Assembly: GCA_036488085.1 (NCBI GenBank)
Contig: DASXHZ010000005.1
Coordinates: 38,369-102,368, forward strand
Length of the DNA: 64,000 bases
Reading direction: 5' to 3'
Source of the DNA: DASXHZ01 sp036488085
GTDB lineage: Bacteria; Acidobacteriota; Thermoanaerobaculia; Gp7-AA8
In this document: positions 35,595 through 45,473 of the stretch, one piece after another
How positions within the stretch are numbered: position 1 is the first letter of the stretch
How the letters are laid out: the number at the start of each line of letters is the position of its first letter
Notes under the pieces: generated by a model
Told to the model about the DNA's origin: nothing
The model's database searches: none
Seen by the model: only the letters and a program-made list of their open reading frames with translations
Position numbers and translations under genes: made by a program

Positions 35595-37289
35595 ATGGAC
35601 GCAAGAGAGATGAAGCCGTTGCCAGGCAGTCTGAAGCAACCCCGGAAAGGGGCTCGGATCGTCGGCGACATCGATCCCGAACATCCGAAAAACGTTACCG
35701 TCGTATTACGGCCGAAGGAGAAGATCGATCTCGCTGCGCTTCGCGCCGCGGGTGCGCCGCATCTGACCTACGCGGACATGGCGGCAAAACATGGCGCCGA
35801 CCCGGCCGATGTCGAGAATCTCGAGGCGTACGCCGCGGAGAACCAACTGACGGTCTCCGAGGTGCATCTGTCGGAGCGAACCGTGGTCCTTCGCGGACGC
35901 ACCGCGGACGTCCTGAAGGCATTCAACGTCGACTTGAAGCTTTACGCCGACCGCAGCGGCGACGTTTTCACCGGCCGGGAGGGTTACATCTACGTTCCGG
36001 CCGAACTGTCCGATGCGATCGAAGCGGTGATGGGCATCGACGATCGGTCGGCGGCGCGCGCTCACTTCCGTCGGATGAGCGACGTCGTTCCCGAGGAGTA
36101 CCACGAGCCCCGCATCAAACTGCTCAAGAGAGAGGCGGAGTCGGCCGCGGCCGCGCGGGCGCTCAAGGCGACCGAGGTCGGACGGCTCTACAACTTTCCG
36201 GCGCACCTCGACGGGAAGGGGCAGTGCATCGCCATGATCGAGCTCGGCGGCAACTTCAGCATGCAGGACATGCGCACGTACTTCTCGTCGCTCAACCTGC
36301 CGACGCCGTCGATCGTCTCGATCAACGTCCTCGGCGGCGGGGATCACGATCCCAGCGCCGATGAAGAAGTGGCGCTCGACATTCAGGTCGCGGGCGCGAT
36401 CGCGCCGCACTCCAAGATCGCCGTCTACTTCGCGCCGAATACCGACGCGGGCTTCGTCACCGCGGTGCGCCGCGCGGCACACGACTCGTTGCGCAAGCCC
36501 TCCGTCATCTCCATCAGTTGGGGCGGACCGGAGTCGAGTTGGACCGACCAGGCGAAGACGCAGTTCGACGCCGCGCTTCAGGAGGCGGCGGCGCTCGGCG
36601 TCACCGTTCTCGTCGCCGCGGGCGACGACGGATCGGCCGATGAGAGCGCGCAGCAGTGGGACGGCCTTCCGCACGCCGACTTCCCGTCGACCAGTCCGCA
36701 TGCACTCTCATGCGGCGGCACGAAACTCACCGGTTCGGGCGGCAGCATCGGCAGTGAGGTCGTCTGGAACGAGGGCGTTCGCGCGGGCGCCGGCGGCGGA
36801 GGTGTCAGTGAGTTCTTCGCGAAGCCGGCGTACCAGAACGGCGTGACCATTCCGGCCGCACTGAACGGCTTTGTGGGCCGCGGTGTGCCCGACCTCGCCG
36901 GCAACGCCGACCCGGTCAGCGGCTACATCGTCTTCGTCCACGGACAGCAGGCCGTGATCGGCGGCACGAGCGCCGTCGCGCCGCTGTACGCCGGTCTGAT
37001 CGCGCTCATCAACCAGGCCCGGAAGTCGGCGGGCGGACAATCCGTCGGCTTCATCCAGGATGTCATTTACCCGTCACCCAAGGACGCAGGGTTCCGCGAC
37101 ATCACGCAGGGCGACAACGACATCTTCGGCAATCTGAACGGGCTCTACACGGCGAACGTCGGCTGGGATGCGTGTACCGGCCTCGGAAGCGCCGACGGTT
37201 CGAAGCTACTGGCGCTCTTCTCCGCGGCGCGAGCGCATGTTGCGCCGCCGCCACCGCAAGCAACAGCAGCTCAGCCGCGTATGAGCTGA
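35595..37289 (+). CDS. Sedolisin/kumamolisin-type serine-carboxyl peptidase (S53)
   Basis: The 564-residue protein follows an ideal AAGGAGG site. It begins with a pro-kumamolisin activation domain (about residues 33-185). The peptidase domain has the Glu258-xxx-Asp262 pair in DEEVALDIQ, Asp344 in AAGDDGS and the nucleophile Ser459 in GGTSAVAPLYAG. A calcium-site segment, FRDITQGDN, lies near the C-terminus. No classical signal peptide is visible. The 3' end overlaps the convergent acetyltransferase gene by 19 bases. Confidence 0.93.
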   Translation: MDAREMKPLPGSLKQPRKGARIVGDIDPEHPKNVTVVLRPKEKIDLAALRAAGAPHLTYADMAAKHGADPADVENLEAYAAENQLTVSEVHLSERTVVLRGRTADVLKAFNVDLKLYADRSGDVFTGREGYIYVPAELSDAIEAVMGIDDRSAARAHFRRMSDVVPEEYHEPRIKLLKREAESAAAARALKATEVGRLYNFPAHLDGKGQCIAMIELGGNFSMQDMRTYFSSLNLPTPSIVSINVLGGGDHDPSADEEVALDIQVAGAIAPHSKIAVYFAPNTDAGFVTAVRRAAHDSLRKPSVISISWGGPESSWTDQAKTQFDAALQEAAALGVTVLVAAGDDGSADESAQQWDGLPHADFPSTSPHALSCGGTKLTGSGGSIGSEVVWNEGVRAGAGGGGVSEFFAKPAYQNGVTIPAALNGFVGRGVPDLAGNADPVSGYIVFVHGQQAVIGGTSAVAPLYAGLIALINQARKSAGGQSVGFIQDVIYPSPKDAGFRDITQGDNDIFGNLNGLYTANVGWDACTGLGSADGSKLLALFSAARAHVAPPPPQATAAQPRMS

Positions 37290-38266
37290 CGTCTCCGATT
37301 CATTCGATCCGCGGCGCCCCAGGAGTACTTGTACTCCTCGGCGCCGCGGAGGAAGTCGAACGTCTTGGCACCGTCGCGCACCGCGGTCTCGATCGCGTGC
37401 GCGACGATCACGTTGCCGATGCTGAGCTTCTCGAGCGCCGGATCGTAGCCGCTCAGGTAGTAGTAGACGGTGCCGTGATGCGCGAAGCCGTAGAAGACGG
37501 CGACGATGCGTTCGTTGATCCGCGTCGCGTACATCCTTAGCGCGCCGGCATCGAGCATCCGCCGCGCGGCGTCGCGATGGAAGCTCTGCGTCACGTCATC
37601 CGCGAGCACACCGGGGAGGCCACGCTTCTGCCATCGGGCGGCGTGCAACTCGTACAGCGCGTCCAGCAGCGTGTCGATCGACTCCGCCGTCGCGCTCTCG
37701 TACGTCACCGCGCCCTCGCGTTCGAGGGAGCGGCGGAAGTAGCGGAGCTTCTTTCGCGCGTGCGTGGAGAGAAGGTTCTGCAGCTCCTCGCCCGCGTTCT
37801 CGATGGAAAGGACGGGACATGGGTCCTGATCCTCCACGTTGTCCCTCCAGCCGTCCGGCAGCGGGACGCCGAGGAGGGTAGATGACGGGCGAAGCTGCTG
37901 CAGGTCCCAGAGCTGGCAGTCGGCGGCCGTGATCGGTTCCATCAGCAAGGCGGCATCGCCGAGAATGTCGAGATAGTCGCTGTTGCCGGTGCCGAGGAAG
38001 AGGCCGAGCGACTCGCCGGAATCGTCGTCGCGGAGGATGTAGAGCGGCGCGAGCGCGTTCAGCTCGCCACCGTTCGACGCATTGGATGACGACGCGATGA
38101 CGTGCGGCGTGTCGCTGCCGAAGTGCTTCCACCAGGCGAGGAGCCACTGCGGTGACTGGAACGGAGTGGCGTTCGGGTCGCGCCGCCAGAGCGCCGTCCA
38201 CAGATCGGCGATGCGCTCGAGTCCGTCAACCGTCGTCACGATCTCTACAGGCATGAAGCGGCGCAT
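37271..38266 (-). CDS. GNAT/FemAB-like acetyltransferase (CelD/BioF2-like)
   Basis: The 331-residue protein has the double-GNAT layout of Acetyltransf_6 proteins. It contains FQSPQWLLAWWKHFG near the start, LSTHARKKLRYFRRSLEREG centrally, and FYGFAHHGTVYYYLSGYDPALEKLSIGNVIVAHAIE at the end, closing with FDFLRGAEEYKYSWGA. Members acetylate sugars or peptides in polysaccharide and capsule pathways. The start could also be four codons downstream (MPVEIV). No polysaccharide cluster surrounds it, so the substrate is unknown. Confidence 0.85.
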   Translation of the reverse strand: MRRFMPVEIVTTVDGLERIADLWTALWRRDPNATPFQSPQWLLAWWKHFGSDTPHVIASSSNASNGGELNALAPLYILRDDDSGESLGLFLGTGNSDYLDILGDAALLMEPITAADCQLWDLQQLRPSSTLLGVPLPDGWRDNVEDQDPCPVLSIENAGEELQNLLSTHARKKLRYFRRSLEREGAVTYESATAESIDTLLDALYELHAARWQKRGLPGVLADDVTQSFHRDAARRMLDAGALRMYATRINERIVAVFYGFAHHGTVYYYLSGYDPALEKLSIGNVIVAHAIETAVRDGAKTFDFLRGAEEYKYSWGAADRMNRRRQLIRG

Positions 38267-38358
38267 TGTATCGATCGTGTGACGGTGGAAATAGGACTAC
38301 CACCTCCGTCCGTTCAGCCGAATAACTTTCGTCCAGACCAATCGGAGGCTTCCCCTAC

Positions 38359-41300
38359 TTGAAACACATCCCGGTGTACTGGCAGACGTGTGTCCTCGCG
38401 GTCGTCACCGCCCTCCTACTCATCCCGGTCGCATCGGCCACCACCATCGTCATGCCGACCGACGAACAGCTCGTCGCGAAGTCGCCGGACATCGTCGCGG
38501 GAACCGTTCTCTCCAGCGTCCCTGTACAGATCGGAAACCGGATCTGGACCGAGACGCAGGTCGTCGTCTCCCGCACCATCAAGGGTGACGCGGCCGGGAC
38601 GATCACCATTCGCGAGATCGGCGGCCGGATTGGCGACAACATCACGAAGATCTTCGGCGCGCCGCAGTACACCGCGGGCGAGAACGTGTTTCTTTTCCTG
38701 ACCCCGACGCCGCGCGGCGACTTCCAGACGACCGATCTTTTCGTCGGGAAGTTCTCCGCCGATCAGATGCTCGACGGCACGTCGATGTGGGTCCGCAACG
38801 ACCAGACGGCGGACGTCTCCATGCTCGACGGCGACTTTCGTCCGATGCGGGTGGGGAACCTCCAGCGTGCCGCGCAGGGCTTCGAACAGTTCGTCGCAGA
38901 CCGCGTTGCCGGCCGTACCGGCACGCATGACTACACCGTCGAGAACCCGGTCCTCCGCGGCGCCGTAGGCCTCGATGGCGGCCAGCGCTTCAAGGCGGTG
39001 GACGACTTCACGCTGATCAGCGAGCCGCAGGATCCGACCATCTACCGCTGGGGCATCTTCGACAGCGGAGCCTCGGCGAACTGGTACTCGTACGGCACGC
39101 AGCCGGGCTACACCGGCGGCGGCGTCAACGAGGTCAGCACTGCCATGGGCTCGTGGACCAACTACGCGGACGCGAAGATTCGCTACGTCTACGCCGGCAC
39201 CGAAACTTCCGGCGGCGGTATGGACACGAACAACGGCAAGAACGAAGTGCTCTTCAATGACCCATTCGGCGACATTGCCGGCACCTGGAACCCCGCCACC
39301 GGCGGCGTCGTCGGCCTCGGCGGCTTCAACGGCGTCGGCGGGAGCGGGACGTTCACCGCGACGTTCACTGCCGACGCGACGCATACGGCCGGCGCGAAGT
39401 CGTACACGAAGATCACCGAAGCGAATCTGACCATCCAGGACGGCGTCTCGTCGAATGCCGGCATCCCCAGCACGAAGCTCGCGGAGATCGTCGCTCACGA
39501 GTTCGGCCACACCCTCGGATTCGGTCACAGCACCGACAGCACGGCGCTCATGTACGCATACGTCTCCGGTCTCGGACCGTCGCTCCGCACGGACGATCAG
39601 ACCGCCGCGCGCTGGCTCTACCCGAACGGATCGTCAACTCCGAATCCTCCGCCCACCGGCAGCGCCCCGGCGGCACCGTCGAATCTCACCGCGGTGCAAA
39701 GCGGGTCGAACGTCGTTCTGAACTGGACCGACAACGCCAACAATGAGACCAACGAACAGGTCTACGCGGCCGTCGGCAGCGGCTCGTACGGCCTCGTCAC
39801 GACCCTCGGCGCGGGCTTCACTTCCGTGACGCTCACCGGCTTCTCCCAAGCCACCTATAAGTTCTACGTCACCGCCTCGAATTCGTTCGGCGCCTCGGCT
39901 GCGTCGAACACCGCGCAACTCAACTACAGCGGCGGCACGCCGCCGCCACCGCCGTCGCCGCTTCCGACCGCCTCGTTCACCGTCAACACCGCGAGCGGCG
40001 TCGCAGGGCAGACCACCTTCACGTTCACCGACACCTCCACCGGCACGATCACCTCGCGCCTCTGGACCTTCGGCGACGGCACGACGGCGACGAACGGCAC
40101 CACGGCGTCGCACAAATACAACGCCGCCGGCACCTTCACCGTCACGCTCACTGTCACGAACGGCAGCGGTTCGAATTCGGCCAGCACCAATGTCTTGGTG
40201 GCCGACCCGATTCCGGCGACGCCGAACGTCATCCCGGCCTTCACGGTCAACCCTGCGAACGCGGTCACCGCACAGGTGATCGCCTTCACCGACACCTCGG
40301 TCGGCGCGCCGACCTCATGGTCGTGGGACTTCGGCGACGGCGTGACGTCGACCTCGCAGAACCCGACGCACGCCTACGCGTTCGCGTCGCAATACACCGT
40401 CACCTTGACGGCTCGCAACGCCGTCTCCAGCGCATTCGCCACGCATACCATCACCGTAACGGCCGCGCAGCAGACGACGCGCACGCTGGTTTCCGCCGCG
40501 GCGCAGAGCAGCGGCGTCGGCGGCTCGTTGTGGCGCACGGAGCTGACGCTCTTCAACGCCGGCAGCGACACATTGCCCGTCCATCTCATCTACGTTCCGA
40601 GCTACGGGAACGCGGTCCAGACGCGCGACGTCGTGATCGGCGCAAAACAGACGATCACGTACTCGAACGCCCTCATCGATCTCTACAACATCGGCAACGG
40701 CGCCGGCGCGATCGCCATCGAGGCGACGGCAACCACCGGCACGCCGCAGCTCCGCGTCACGAGCCGCACCTTCACGGACGGTGCGATCGGGACTTACGGC
40801 CAGGCGGTACCAACCGTAGGAACGTCCGACTTCAGCGGCAATCTCTATCTCACCGGCATGGCGAGCAGCAGCGACTTCCGCACGAACATCGGCCTCGTGA
40901 ATCGCGGAGCCACCGACGCCGCGGTGAACCTGACGCTGTTCGACGGCACCGGCTCGCAGGTCGCGTCGGCGAACGTCACGGTCCCGGCCAGTAACTTCCA
41001 GCAGAGCGGGATCACGCAGTTCTTTCCCGCCATCGCCGCCCGCTCCCTCGATACGCTCTCGATGCAGGTGACCTCGAATGCGCCGGACGCGGTGAGCGTC
41101 TACGCCTCGGTCATCGACAACAAGACGCAGGACCCGATCTACATCCAGGCGACGCCGGGTGGCGCCTCCTCGCCGATGATCCTGCCGGCCGTCGGCCGCG
41201 TACCGGGGGTCGGCAACACCTACTGGCGCTCCGATGTCACGATCTACAACCCCGCCTCCGCAAATCTCTTTGTCACTTTCCGTTATCTCGCCGCCGGCAG

Positions 41301-41838
41301 TGACGACCGCAGCGCGGCGTCGCAAACGATCCTCGTCGGCGCCAACGAGACGGTCGTCCTTGCCGACGTACTGCAGCGGTTCAACATCTCGAGCGGCAGC
41401 GGCGCGCTGGAGCTGTCGTGGTCGAACGGCGTCTCACCGATCGTGACGAGCCGTACGTACACGTCCGCAACCACCGGTGGCACGTACGGCCAATCGATCG
41501 ATCCTGTCGCCGCGTTCGGCAACGACATGTACGTCACCGGCCTCCGCTCGGACAACAGTTTCCGCTCGAACGTCGGCTTCGTGAACAACAGCGACCAGAC
41601 GATCGCGATCTCGCTGACGCTCTTCGCGTCGAGCGGGACTCCGGTCGGGAACGGTCTGGTCACGCTCGCACCGCGGTCGCAGGCGCAGAGCGCGCTCAGC
41701 CAGATCTTCCCGAACATCGCGATCTCGACCCTCGGCAGCGTCACGCTCCAGGCGCACAGCGACAGCGGAGCGATGTTCGCGTACGGATCGATGATCGACA
41801 ACGCCAGCGGCGATCCGGTCTTCTTCGCGGGACAGTAA
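38359..41838 (+). CDS. Giant secreted metzincin metalloprotease with PKD domains (paralogue of 26989 gene)
   Basis: The 1159-residue protein starts at TTG behind GGAGG with a signal peptide (VLAVVTALLLIPVASA). The N-terminal domain (TTIVMPTDEQLVAKSPDIVA) matches that of the paralogue at 26989. The zinc site is HEFGHTLGFGH (His380, Glu381, His384, His390) with a Met in STALMYAYV. One fibronectin type III repeat (APSNLTAVQSGSNVVLNWTD) and two PKD domains (TFGDGTTATNG, WDFGDGVTS) follow. Two copies of the C-terminal module end at SMIDNASGDPVFFAGQ. It is extracellular, and the C-terminal module may anchor it or bind a substrate. Confidence 0.86.
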   Translation: MKHIPVYWQTCVLAVVTALLLIPVASATTIVMPTDEQLVAKSPDIVAGTVLSSVPVQIGNRIWTETQVVVSRTIKGDAAGTITIREIGGRIGDNITKIFGAPQYTAGENVFLFLTPTPRGDFQTTDLFVGKFSADQMLDGTSMWVRNDQTADVSMLDGDFRPMRVGNLQRAAQGFEQFVADRVAGRTGTHDYTVENPVLRGAVGLDGGQRFKAVDDFTLISEPQDPTIYRWGIFDSGASANWYSYGTQPGYTGGGVNEVSTAMGSWTNYADAKIRYVYAGTETSGGGMDTNNGKNEVLFNDPFGDIAGTWNPATGGVVGLGGFNGVGGSGTFTATFTADATHTAGAKSYTKITEANLTIQDGVSSNAGIPSTKLAEIVAHEFGHTLGFGHSTDSTALMYAYVSGLGPSLRTDDQTAARWLYPNGSSTPNPPPTGSAPAAPSNLTAVQSGSNVVLNWTDNANNETNEQVYAAVGSGSYGLVTTLGAGFTSVTLTGFSQATYKFYVTASNSFGASAASNTAQLNYSGGTPPPPPSPLPTASFTVNTASGVAGQTTFTFTDTSTGTITSRLWTFGDGTTATNGTTASHKYNAAGTFTVTLTVTNGSGSNSASTNVLVADPIPATPNVIPAFTVNPANAVTAQVIAFTDTSVGAPTSWSWDFGDGVTSTSQNPTHAYAFASQYTVTLTARNAVSSAFATHTITVTAAQQTTRTLVSAAAQSSGVGGSLWRTELTLFNAGSDTLPVHLIYVPSYGNAVQTRDVVIGAKQTITYSNALIDLYNIGNGAGAIAIEATATTGTPQLRVTSRTFTDGAIGTYGQAVPTVGTSDFSGNLYLTGMASSSDFRTNIGLVNRGATDAAVNLTLFDGTGSQVASANVTVPASNFQQSGITQFFPAIAARSLDTLSMQVTSNAPDAVSVYASVIDNKTQDPIYIQATPGGASSPMILPAVGRVPGVGNTYWRSDVTIYNPASANLFVTFRYLAAGSDDRSAASQTILVGANETVVLADVLQRFNISSGSGALELSWSNGVSPIVTSRTYTSATTGGTYGQSIDPVAAFGNDMYVTGLRSDNSFRSNVGFVNNSDQTIAISLTLFASSGTPVGNGLVTLAPRSQAQSALSQIFPNIAISTLGSVTLQAHSDSGAMFAYGSMIDNASGDPVFFAGQ

Positions 41839-41845
41839 GAAAGGT

Positions 41846-42040
41846 TGCGAGGTTACGAGGTTTCGGAGTTTCTGATCCTCGTAACCTCGTAACCTCGTAA
41901 CCTCGTAACCTCGTAACCTCGTAACCTCGTAACCTCGCAACCTCGCAACCTCGCAACCTCGCAACCTCGCAACCTCGTAACCTCGTAACCTCGCAACCTC
42001 GCAACCTCGCAACCTCGCAACCTCGTAACCTCGTAACCCA
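41846..42040. repeat. Nineteen-copy GTAACCTC octamer array with inverted lead-in
   Basis: From 41881 to 42032 there are 19 uninterrupted copies of G(T/C)AACCTC, ten with GCAACCTC and nine with GTAACCTC, followed by one degenerate copy. The complement GAGGTTAC occurs at 41851-41870, so the block can form a stem between the convergent metzincin and HemQ genes. The same octamer is embedded in the glucosidase gene at 16237-16313. Confidence 0.92.
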
Positions 42041-42041
42041 C

Positions 42042-42776
42042 TTACCCGATCGAATCGAGGATCTCTTCCACCGTCGCGCGCCGGCACGTATACATCGGCG
42101 TATCGCGCTGCGTGTACTTCGACGACTCCGTCTCGCGCAGCTCCTGCACGAGATCGAGGAACTCCGATGGCTCCTCCGCCTCGAATGCGACGACGAAATC
42201 CTGATCGTCGAGGCCGAAGGAGTACGTCGTGTTGATCTTCACCCTCGGGTACTTGTGTCCGATCGCGATGTGCTCGTTCATGATCCGCTGCCGCTCCGAC
42301 ATCGGGAGCAGGTACCAGTCGCGCGTCTTCACGAACGGGTAGACGAAGAGGAACGGCCGCTTTCCCGGAACGATCTTCAGGCGGCGGCCTTCCTGTCCCT
42401 CGTGCACGTGCTCCTCGACGTACTGCGAATGCTTCGTCATCGAGAAGTAGGAGAACGGGATGTCCGTGTAGCGGCCGAGGATGGACTTATTGATGTCGGC
42501 GACCATCTTCTGGAAAGGGTCGAGGTCGTAGCCGATGCGCCACAGCATGAAGTCGACGCCCGCCTTCAGACCGACCGTCGAGTAGGGGAGGATCATCATC
42601 GGACCGGTGTACCGCTGCACGATCTCGGCGAGCTCCCGTTTTGCGCCGCTCTTCGTCTGCGCGTCGAGCGAGCGGAAGGCTCGGTCGATGCGGAAGAACA
42701 TGAAATTGACGAACTGCCGCGCTGCTGGAGTTTCCTGCGGGCGTGCGGTCTGCGGCTCGGGTGCGGTGACGGTCAT
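42042..42776 (-). CDS. hemQ: Chlorite dismutase-family protein, probable coproheme decarboxylase
   Basis: The ATG at 42776 gives 244 residues; a longer frame adds an Arg-rich stretch with no good start. The sequence has FRSLDAQTKSGAKRELAEIV, LPYSTVGLKAGVDFMLWRIG, YPFVKTRDWYLLPMSERQRIMNEHIAIGHKYP and TTYSFGLDDQDFVVAFE. The last two contain the conserved region with the proximal heme His and the Tyr/Met pair typical of HemQ rather than true chlorite dismutase. It should decarboxylate coproheme to heme b, supplying heme for the cytochromes encoded at the right end. Confidence 0.85.
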   Translation of the reverse strand: MTVTAPEPQTARPQETPAARQFVNFMFFRIDRAFRSLDAQTKSGAKRELAEIVQRYTGPMMILPYSTVGLKAGVDFMLWRIGYDLDPFQKMVADINKSILGRYTDIPFSYFSMTKHSQYVEEHVHEGQEGRRLKIVPGKRPFLFVYPFVKTRDWYLLPMSERQRIMNEHIAIGHKYPRVKINTTYSFGLDDQDFVVAFEAEEPSEFLDLVQELRETESSKYTQRDTPMYTCRRATVEEILDSIG

Positions 42777-42871
42777 GGGCCGCGATTTTAGCGCCGTACG
42801 AGCACCCGGCGACACCGCCCGCATGTGGAAAGTGAAAAAAGGCACATGTCAAGTGCACAAGACCACGTGCA

Positions 42872-42961
42872 ATGCATGAGCTGATCTGGGCTAACTATCT
42901 GACTGATAACAGCTTCGCCGAACTCGCCCAACGGAGTGTGCAATTAGGTGCCGAGGCCTGA
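42872..42961 (+). CDS. Possible 29-residue small ORF in the gap after hemQ
   Basis: The 207-base gap 42777-42983 has lower GC than its surroundings and contains one clean short frame, MHELIWANYLTDNSFAELAQ plus nine residues, ending in TGA. No convincing ribosome site precedes it. It may be a gene remnant or chance; I see nothing else in the gap apart from a CACGTG near 42865. Confidence 0.2.
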   Translation: MHELIWANYLTDNSFAELAQRSVQLGAEA

Positions 42962-42983
42962 TTATCGCGGCTTTTCGCGTTTT

Positions 42984-43610
42984 TCACAGGGATTTCCGCA
43001 GTGTTTTCCACACTTTCTGTGTAAACATCGCGTCACCTTCTCGTGCGATTCGAGGGGAGGCGCCGGTAAAGTCCACGATGACTGAAGGTTCGCCCTTCAG
43101 CGGCCCCGCGTCGACCACCCCGTCGAGCGCTGTCTGAAGGGCATATGAGAGCATCTCCGTAGACTCCACCGGCGGCTCTCCGGAGAGGTTCGCGCTCGTC
43201 GAAGCGAGCGGTCCGCAGATCGCGACGAGAGCCCGCAACCAATCGAGATCGGGAACTCGCACCGCCAGCGATGCCGCCCCGCGGCTTGCCGCGACCGGAA
43301 GGCGAAGCGGAAGGATGGCCGTCAGGGGAGCGGGCCAGAGGGATTGCAGCACCTCTCTCGCGTGGTCCGTGACGTCGACGCCGATGTCCTGCAACTGCTG
43401 CATCGACGCCCCGATCACCACGAACGGCTTCGCCGCGTCGCGCTCCTTCATCGCCGCGATCCGTCCTACCGCACGATCATCCGTCGCGACGCCATGCAGT
43501 CCGTAGATCGTGTCGGTGGGCAGCAGCATCACCCCGCCGCCCCGGAGCACGCCCGCGATCTCGCCGATGTCAGCGGCGTTTGGCTGTGGCGCGGCTGTCC
43601 ACCGTCGCAT
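42984..43610 (-). CDS. L-threonylcarbamoyladenylate synthase (Sua5/YrdC family)
   Basis: The ATG at 43610 gives 208 residues with LLPTDTIYGLHGVATD, MKERDAAKPFVVI, LWPAPLTAILPL and ICGPLASTSANLSGEPP. These are the KRxxxKP-type and STSANxSG motifs of YrdC/Sua5, which makes threonylcarbamoyl-AMP for t6A37 tRNA modification. The short length (no C-terminal Sua5 domain) suggests the YrdC subtype. The start lies inside the last 41 bases of recN, so the two are co-transcribed. Confidence 0.9.
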   Translation of the reverse strand: MRRWTAAPQPNAADIGEIAGVLRGGGVMLLPTDTIYGLHGVATDDRAVGRIAAMKERDAAKPFVVIGASMQQLQDIGVDVTDHAREVLQSLWPAPLTAILPLRLPVAASRGAASLAVRVPDLDWLRALVAICGPLASTSANLSGEPPVESTEMLSYALQTALDGVVDAGPLKGEPSVIVDFTGASPRIAREGDAMFTQKVWKTLRKSL

Positions 43611-45312
43611 GCGTTCCCCTCCGCGCGCTCTCGAGCAACTCGCGCGCGTGAACCGTCGCCGACTTCGTGATCGTCTCGCCGCCGAGCATGCGGGCGACCT
43701 CCGCGATCCGTGCGTCGTCGTCTTCCAGCTTCCGGATGCGGGCGCGCGTGTGGCCGCCGGCGTCTTCCTTCCAGACGTAAAAGTGCGTCGTCCCGAACGA
43801 GGCGATCTGCGGGAGGTGCGTGACGCAGACGACCTGATTGCGCACCGCGAGCTCCTGCAGCTTCCGCCCGACGACCTCGGCGACACGTCCTCCGATCCCG
43901 GCGTCGATCTCGTCGAACACCAGCGTCGCCGCGGCCCCTCGCGACGACGCCTTGAATAGCGCCGCCGCGATCGCGAGCTGAATCCGCGACAGCTCGCCGC
44001 CCGACGCGATCCGCTGCATCGCCTTCGGCTCCTCGCCGCGATTCGGCGCGATCAGGATCTCGACGTTGTCGAAGCCTGTCGGGCGCGCTGCAGCCCGTCC
44101 GTTTCCCTCATCGCCAACGATCACGCGCACCGTGGTCCGCTCCATCGCGAGATCGTTCAGCTCCGACTGGATCGCGCGCTCGAACGCCGTGCTCGCCTTT
44201 CCGCGGGCCGTCGAGAGCTTCTCCGCCGCCCGTGCGTACTCCACGAACTTCCCCTCTTCCGCGCTCTGCAGCTTCTCGACGTTCGACTCGTAGTCGGCGA
44301 GCCGCTCGTGCTCGTCCTCGATCCGGCTCAGGTGCTCCAGCACCGCCTCGACCGAGCCGCCGTACTTCTTTTTCAGCCGTTCGATCGTCACCAGCCGGTC
44401 CTCGATTTCGTCGAGCCGAGCCGGGTCATGCCGCACGTTCTCGCTGAGGCCCGAGAGCGTCCGCGCGATCTCCTGCAGCCGGTAGAGCACTTCCTCCATC
44501 TCGTCGGCGGCGTGTCCGACCTCCGCGATGTCACGCGCCAGCGGCTGCAGCAGATGCGCCGCACGTGCGACCTGCGACGTCGCCGACGCCTCGTCGTCGT
44601 CGATCAACGCGAACGCGCCGGCCGATGCCTCGGCGAGCTCCCGCGCATTCGCGAGCAGCATTCGCTCGCTCCGCAGATTCTCCTCCTCGCCCGGATCGAC
44701 CTTCGCCGCCGCGATCTCATTGATCTGGTACTTGAGCAGATCGAGCCGCAGCGTCCGATCGTTCTGCGCCTCCGTCAGCGCGCGCAACTGATCGGATGTC
44801 GTTTTCCACGCGTGGTAGGTCGCGCGTGTGGCGTCGAGCAGCGGCCCATGAGCGGCGAACTCGTCGAGCAGCTCGCGGTACGACTGTCCGGCCACGCGCT
44901 GATGCGACTCGTGTTGCCCGTGGATCTCGAGAACGGCATCCATCGCCTCGCCGAGGTCCCGGACCGCGATCGGCGAGCCATTCATGAGGACGCGCGAGCG
45001 GCCGGTGCTTCCGATCTCGCGCTTCACGATCAGCTCGACCGAACCGTCGGCAATCTCCGCGTCGACGCCGATCGCATCGAGCCGGTCGGCAATGCTCCCC
45101 GGAAGCTGGAAAACTGCCTCGGCAGACATCTTCTCGCTGCCGCCGCGGATCATCTCCGTCGACCCCCGCGCCCCGCGCAGGAACTCGAGCGAGTCGATCA
45201 GCAGCGATTTCCCCGCCCCCGTCTCCCCGGTCAGGACATTCAGCCCCGCCCCTGGCTCGATCGAGAACTCCTGCACGATCGCCAGATTGCGCACCTTGAG
45301 ATACGTGATCAC
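43570..45312 (-). CDS. recN: DNA repair protein RecN
   Basis: The 580-residue SMC-like ATPase has Walker A GETGAGKS at residues 29-36, long coiled-coil arms, the signature IASGGELSRIQLAI, Walker B TLVFDEIDAGIGG, and CVTHLPQIASF. Length and motifs match RecN, which acts in double-strand-break repair. It is upstream of the overlapping Sua5 gene. The gap upstream contains only a repeat block. Confidence 0.95.
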   Translation of the reverse strand: MITYLKVRNLAIVQEFSIEPGAGLNVLTGETGAGKSLLIDSLEFLRGARGSTEMIRGGSEKMSAEAVFQLPGSIADRLDAIGVDAEIADGSVELIVKREIGSTGRSRVLMNGSPIAVRDLGEAMDAVLEIHGQHESHQRVAGQSYRELLDEFAAHGPLLDATRATYHAWKTTSDQLRALTEAQNDRTLRLDLLKYQINEIAAAKVDPGEEENLRSERMLLANARELAEASAGAFALIDDDEASATSQVARAAHLLQPLARDIAEVGHAADEMEEVLYRLQEIARTLSGLSENVRHDPARLDEIEDRLVTIERLKKKYGGSVEAVLEHLSRIEDEHERLADYESNVEKLQSAEEGKFVEYARAAEKLSTARGKASTAFERAIQSELNDLAMERTTVRVIVGDEGNGRAAARPTGFDNVEILIAPNRGEEPKAMQRIASGGELSRIQLAIAAALFKASSRGAAATLVFDEIDAGIGGRVAEVVGRKLQELAVRNQVVCVTHLPQIASFGTTHFYVWKEDAGGHTRARIRKLEDDDARIAEVARMLGGETITKSATVHARELLESARRGTHATVDSRATAKRR

Positions 45313-45350
45313 GATTGGGGAGAGTGTAACGGCATGAGCGGGGGCGTGGT

Positions 45351-45425
45351 TCGTTACTCGATATTCGTTACTCGTTACTCGCTGCGCGGGAGCCCCGAGT
45401 AACGAATAACGAGTAACGAATAACG
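45351..45425. repeat. Inverted GTTACTCG / CGAGTAAC repeat, second copy
   Basis: GTTACTCGATATTCGTTACT is mirrored by CGAGTAACGAATAACGAG across a short GC centre. It matches the block at 18468-18575 in motif and layout and separates the divergent recN and L,D-transpeptidase genes. Confidence 0.88.
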
Positions 45426-45473
45426 GTCTCGGCCTCCCCTTTGCTAAGTAACCGAGCTAGAGAGGTGACCCGC

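Noticed and set aside
41881..42032. CRISPR-like array
   Set aside because: The units are 8 bases, directly adjacent and without unique spacers; no cas gene is nearby.
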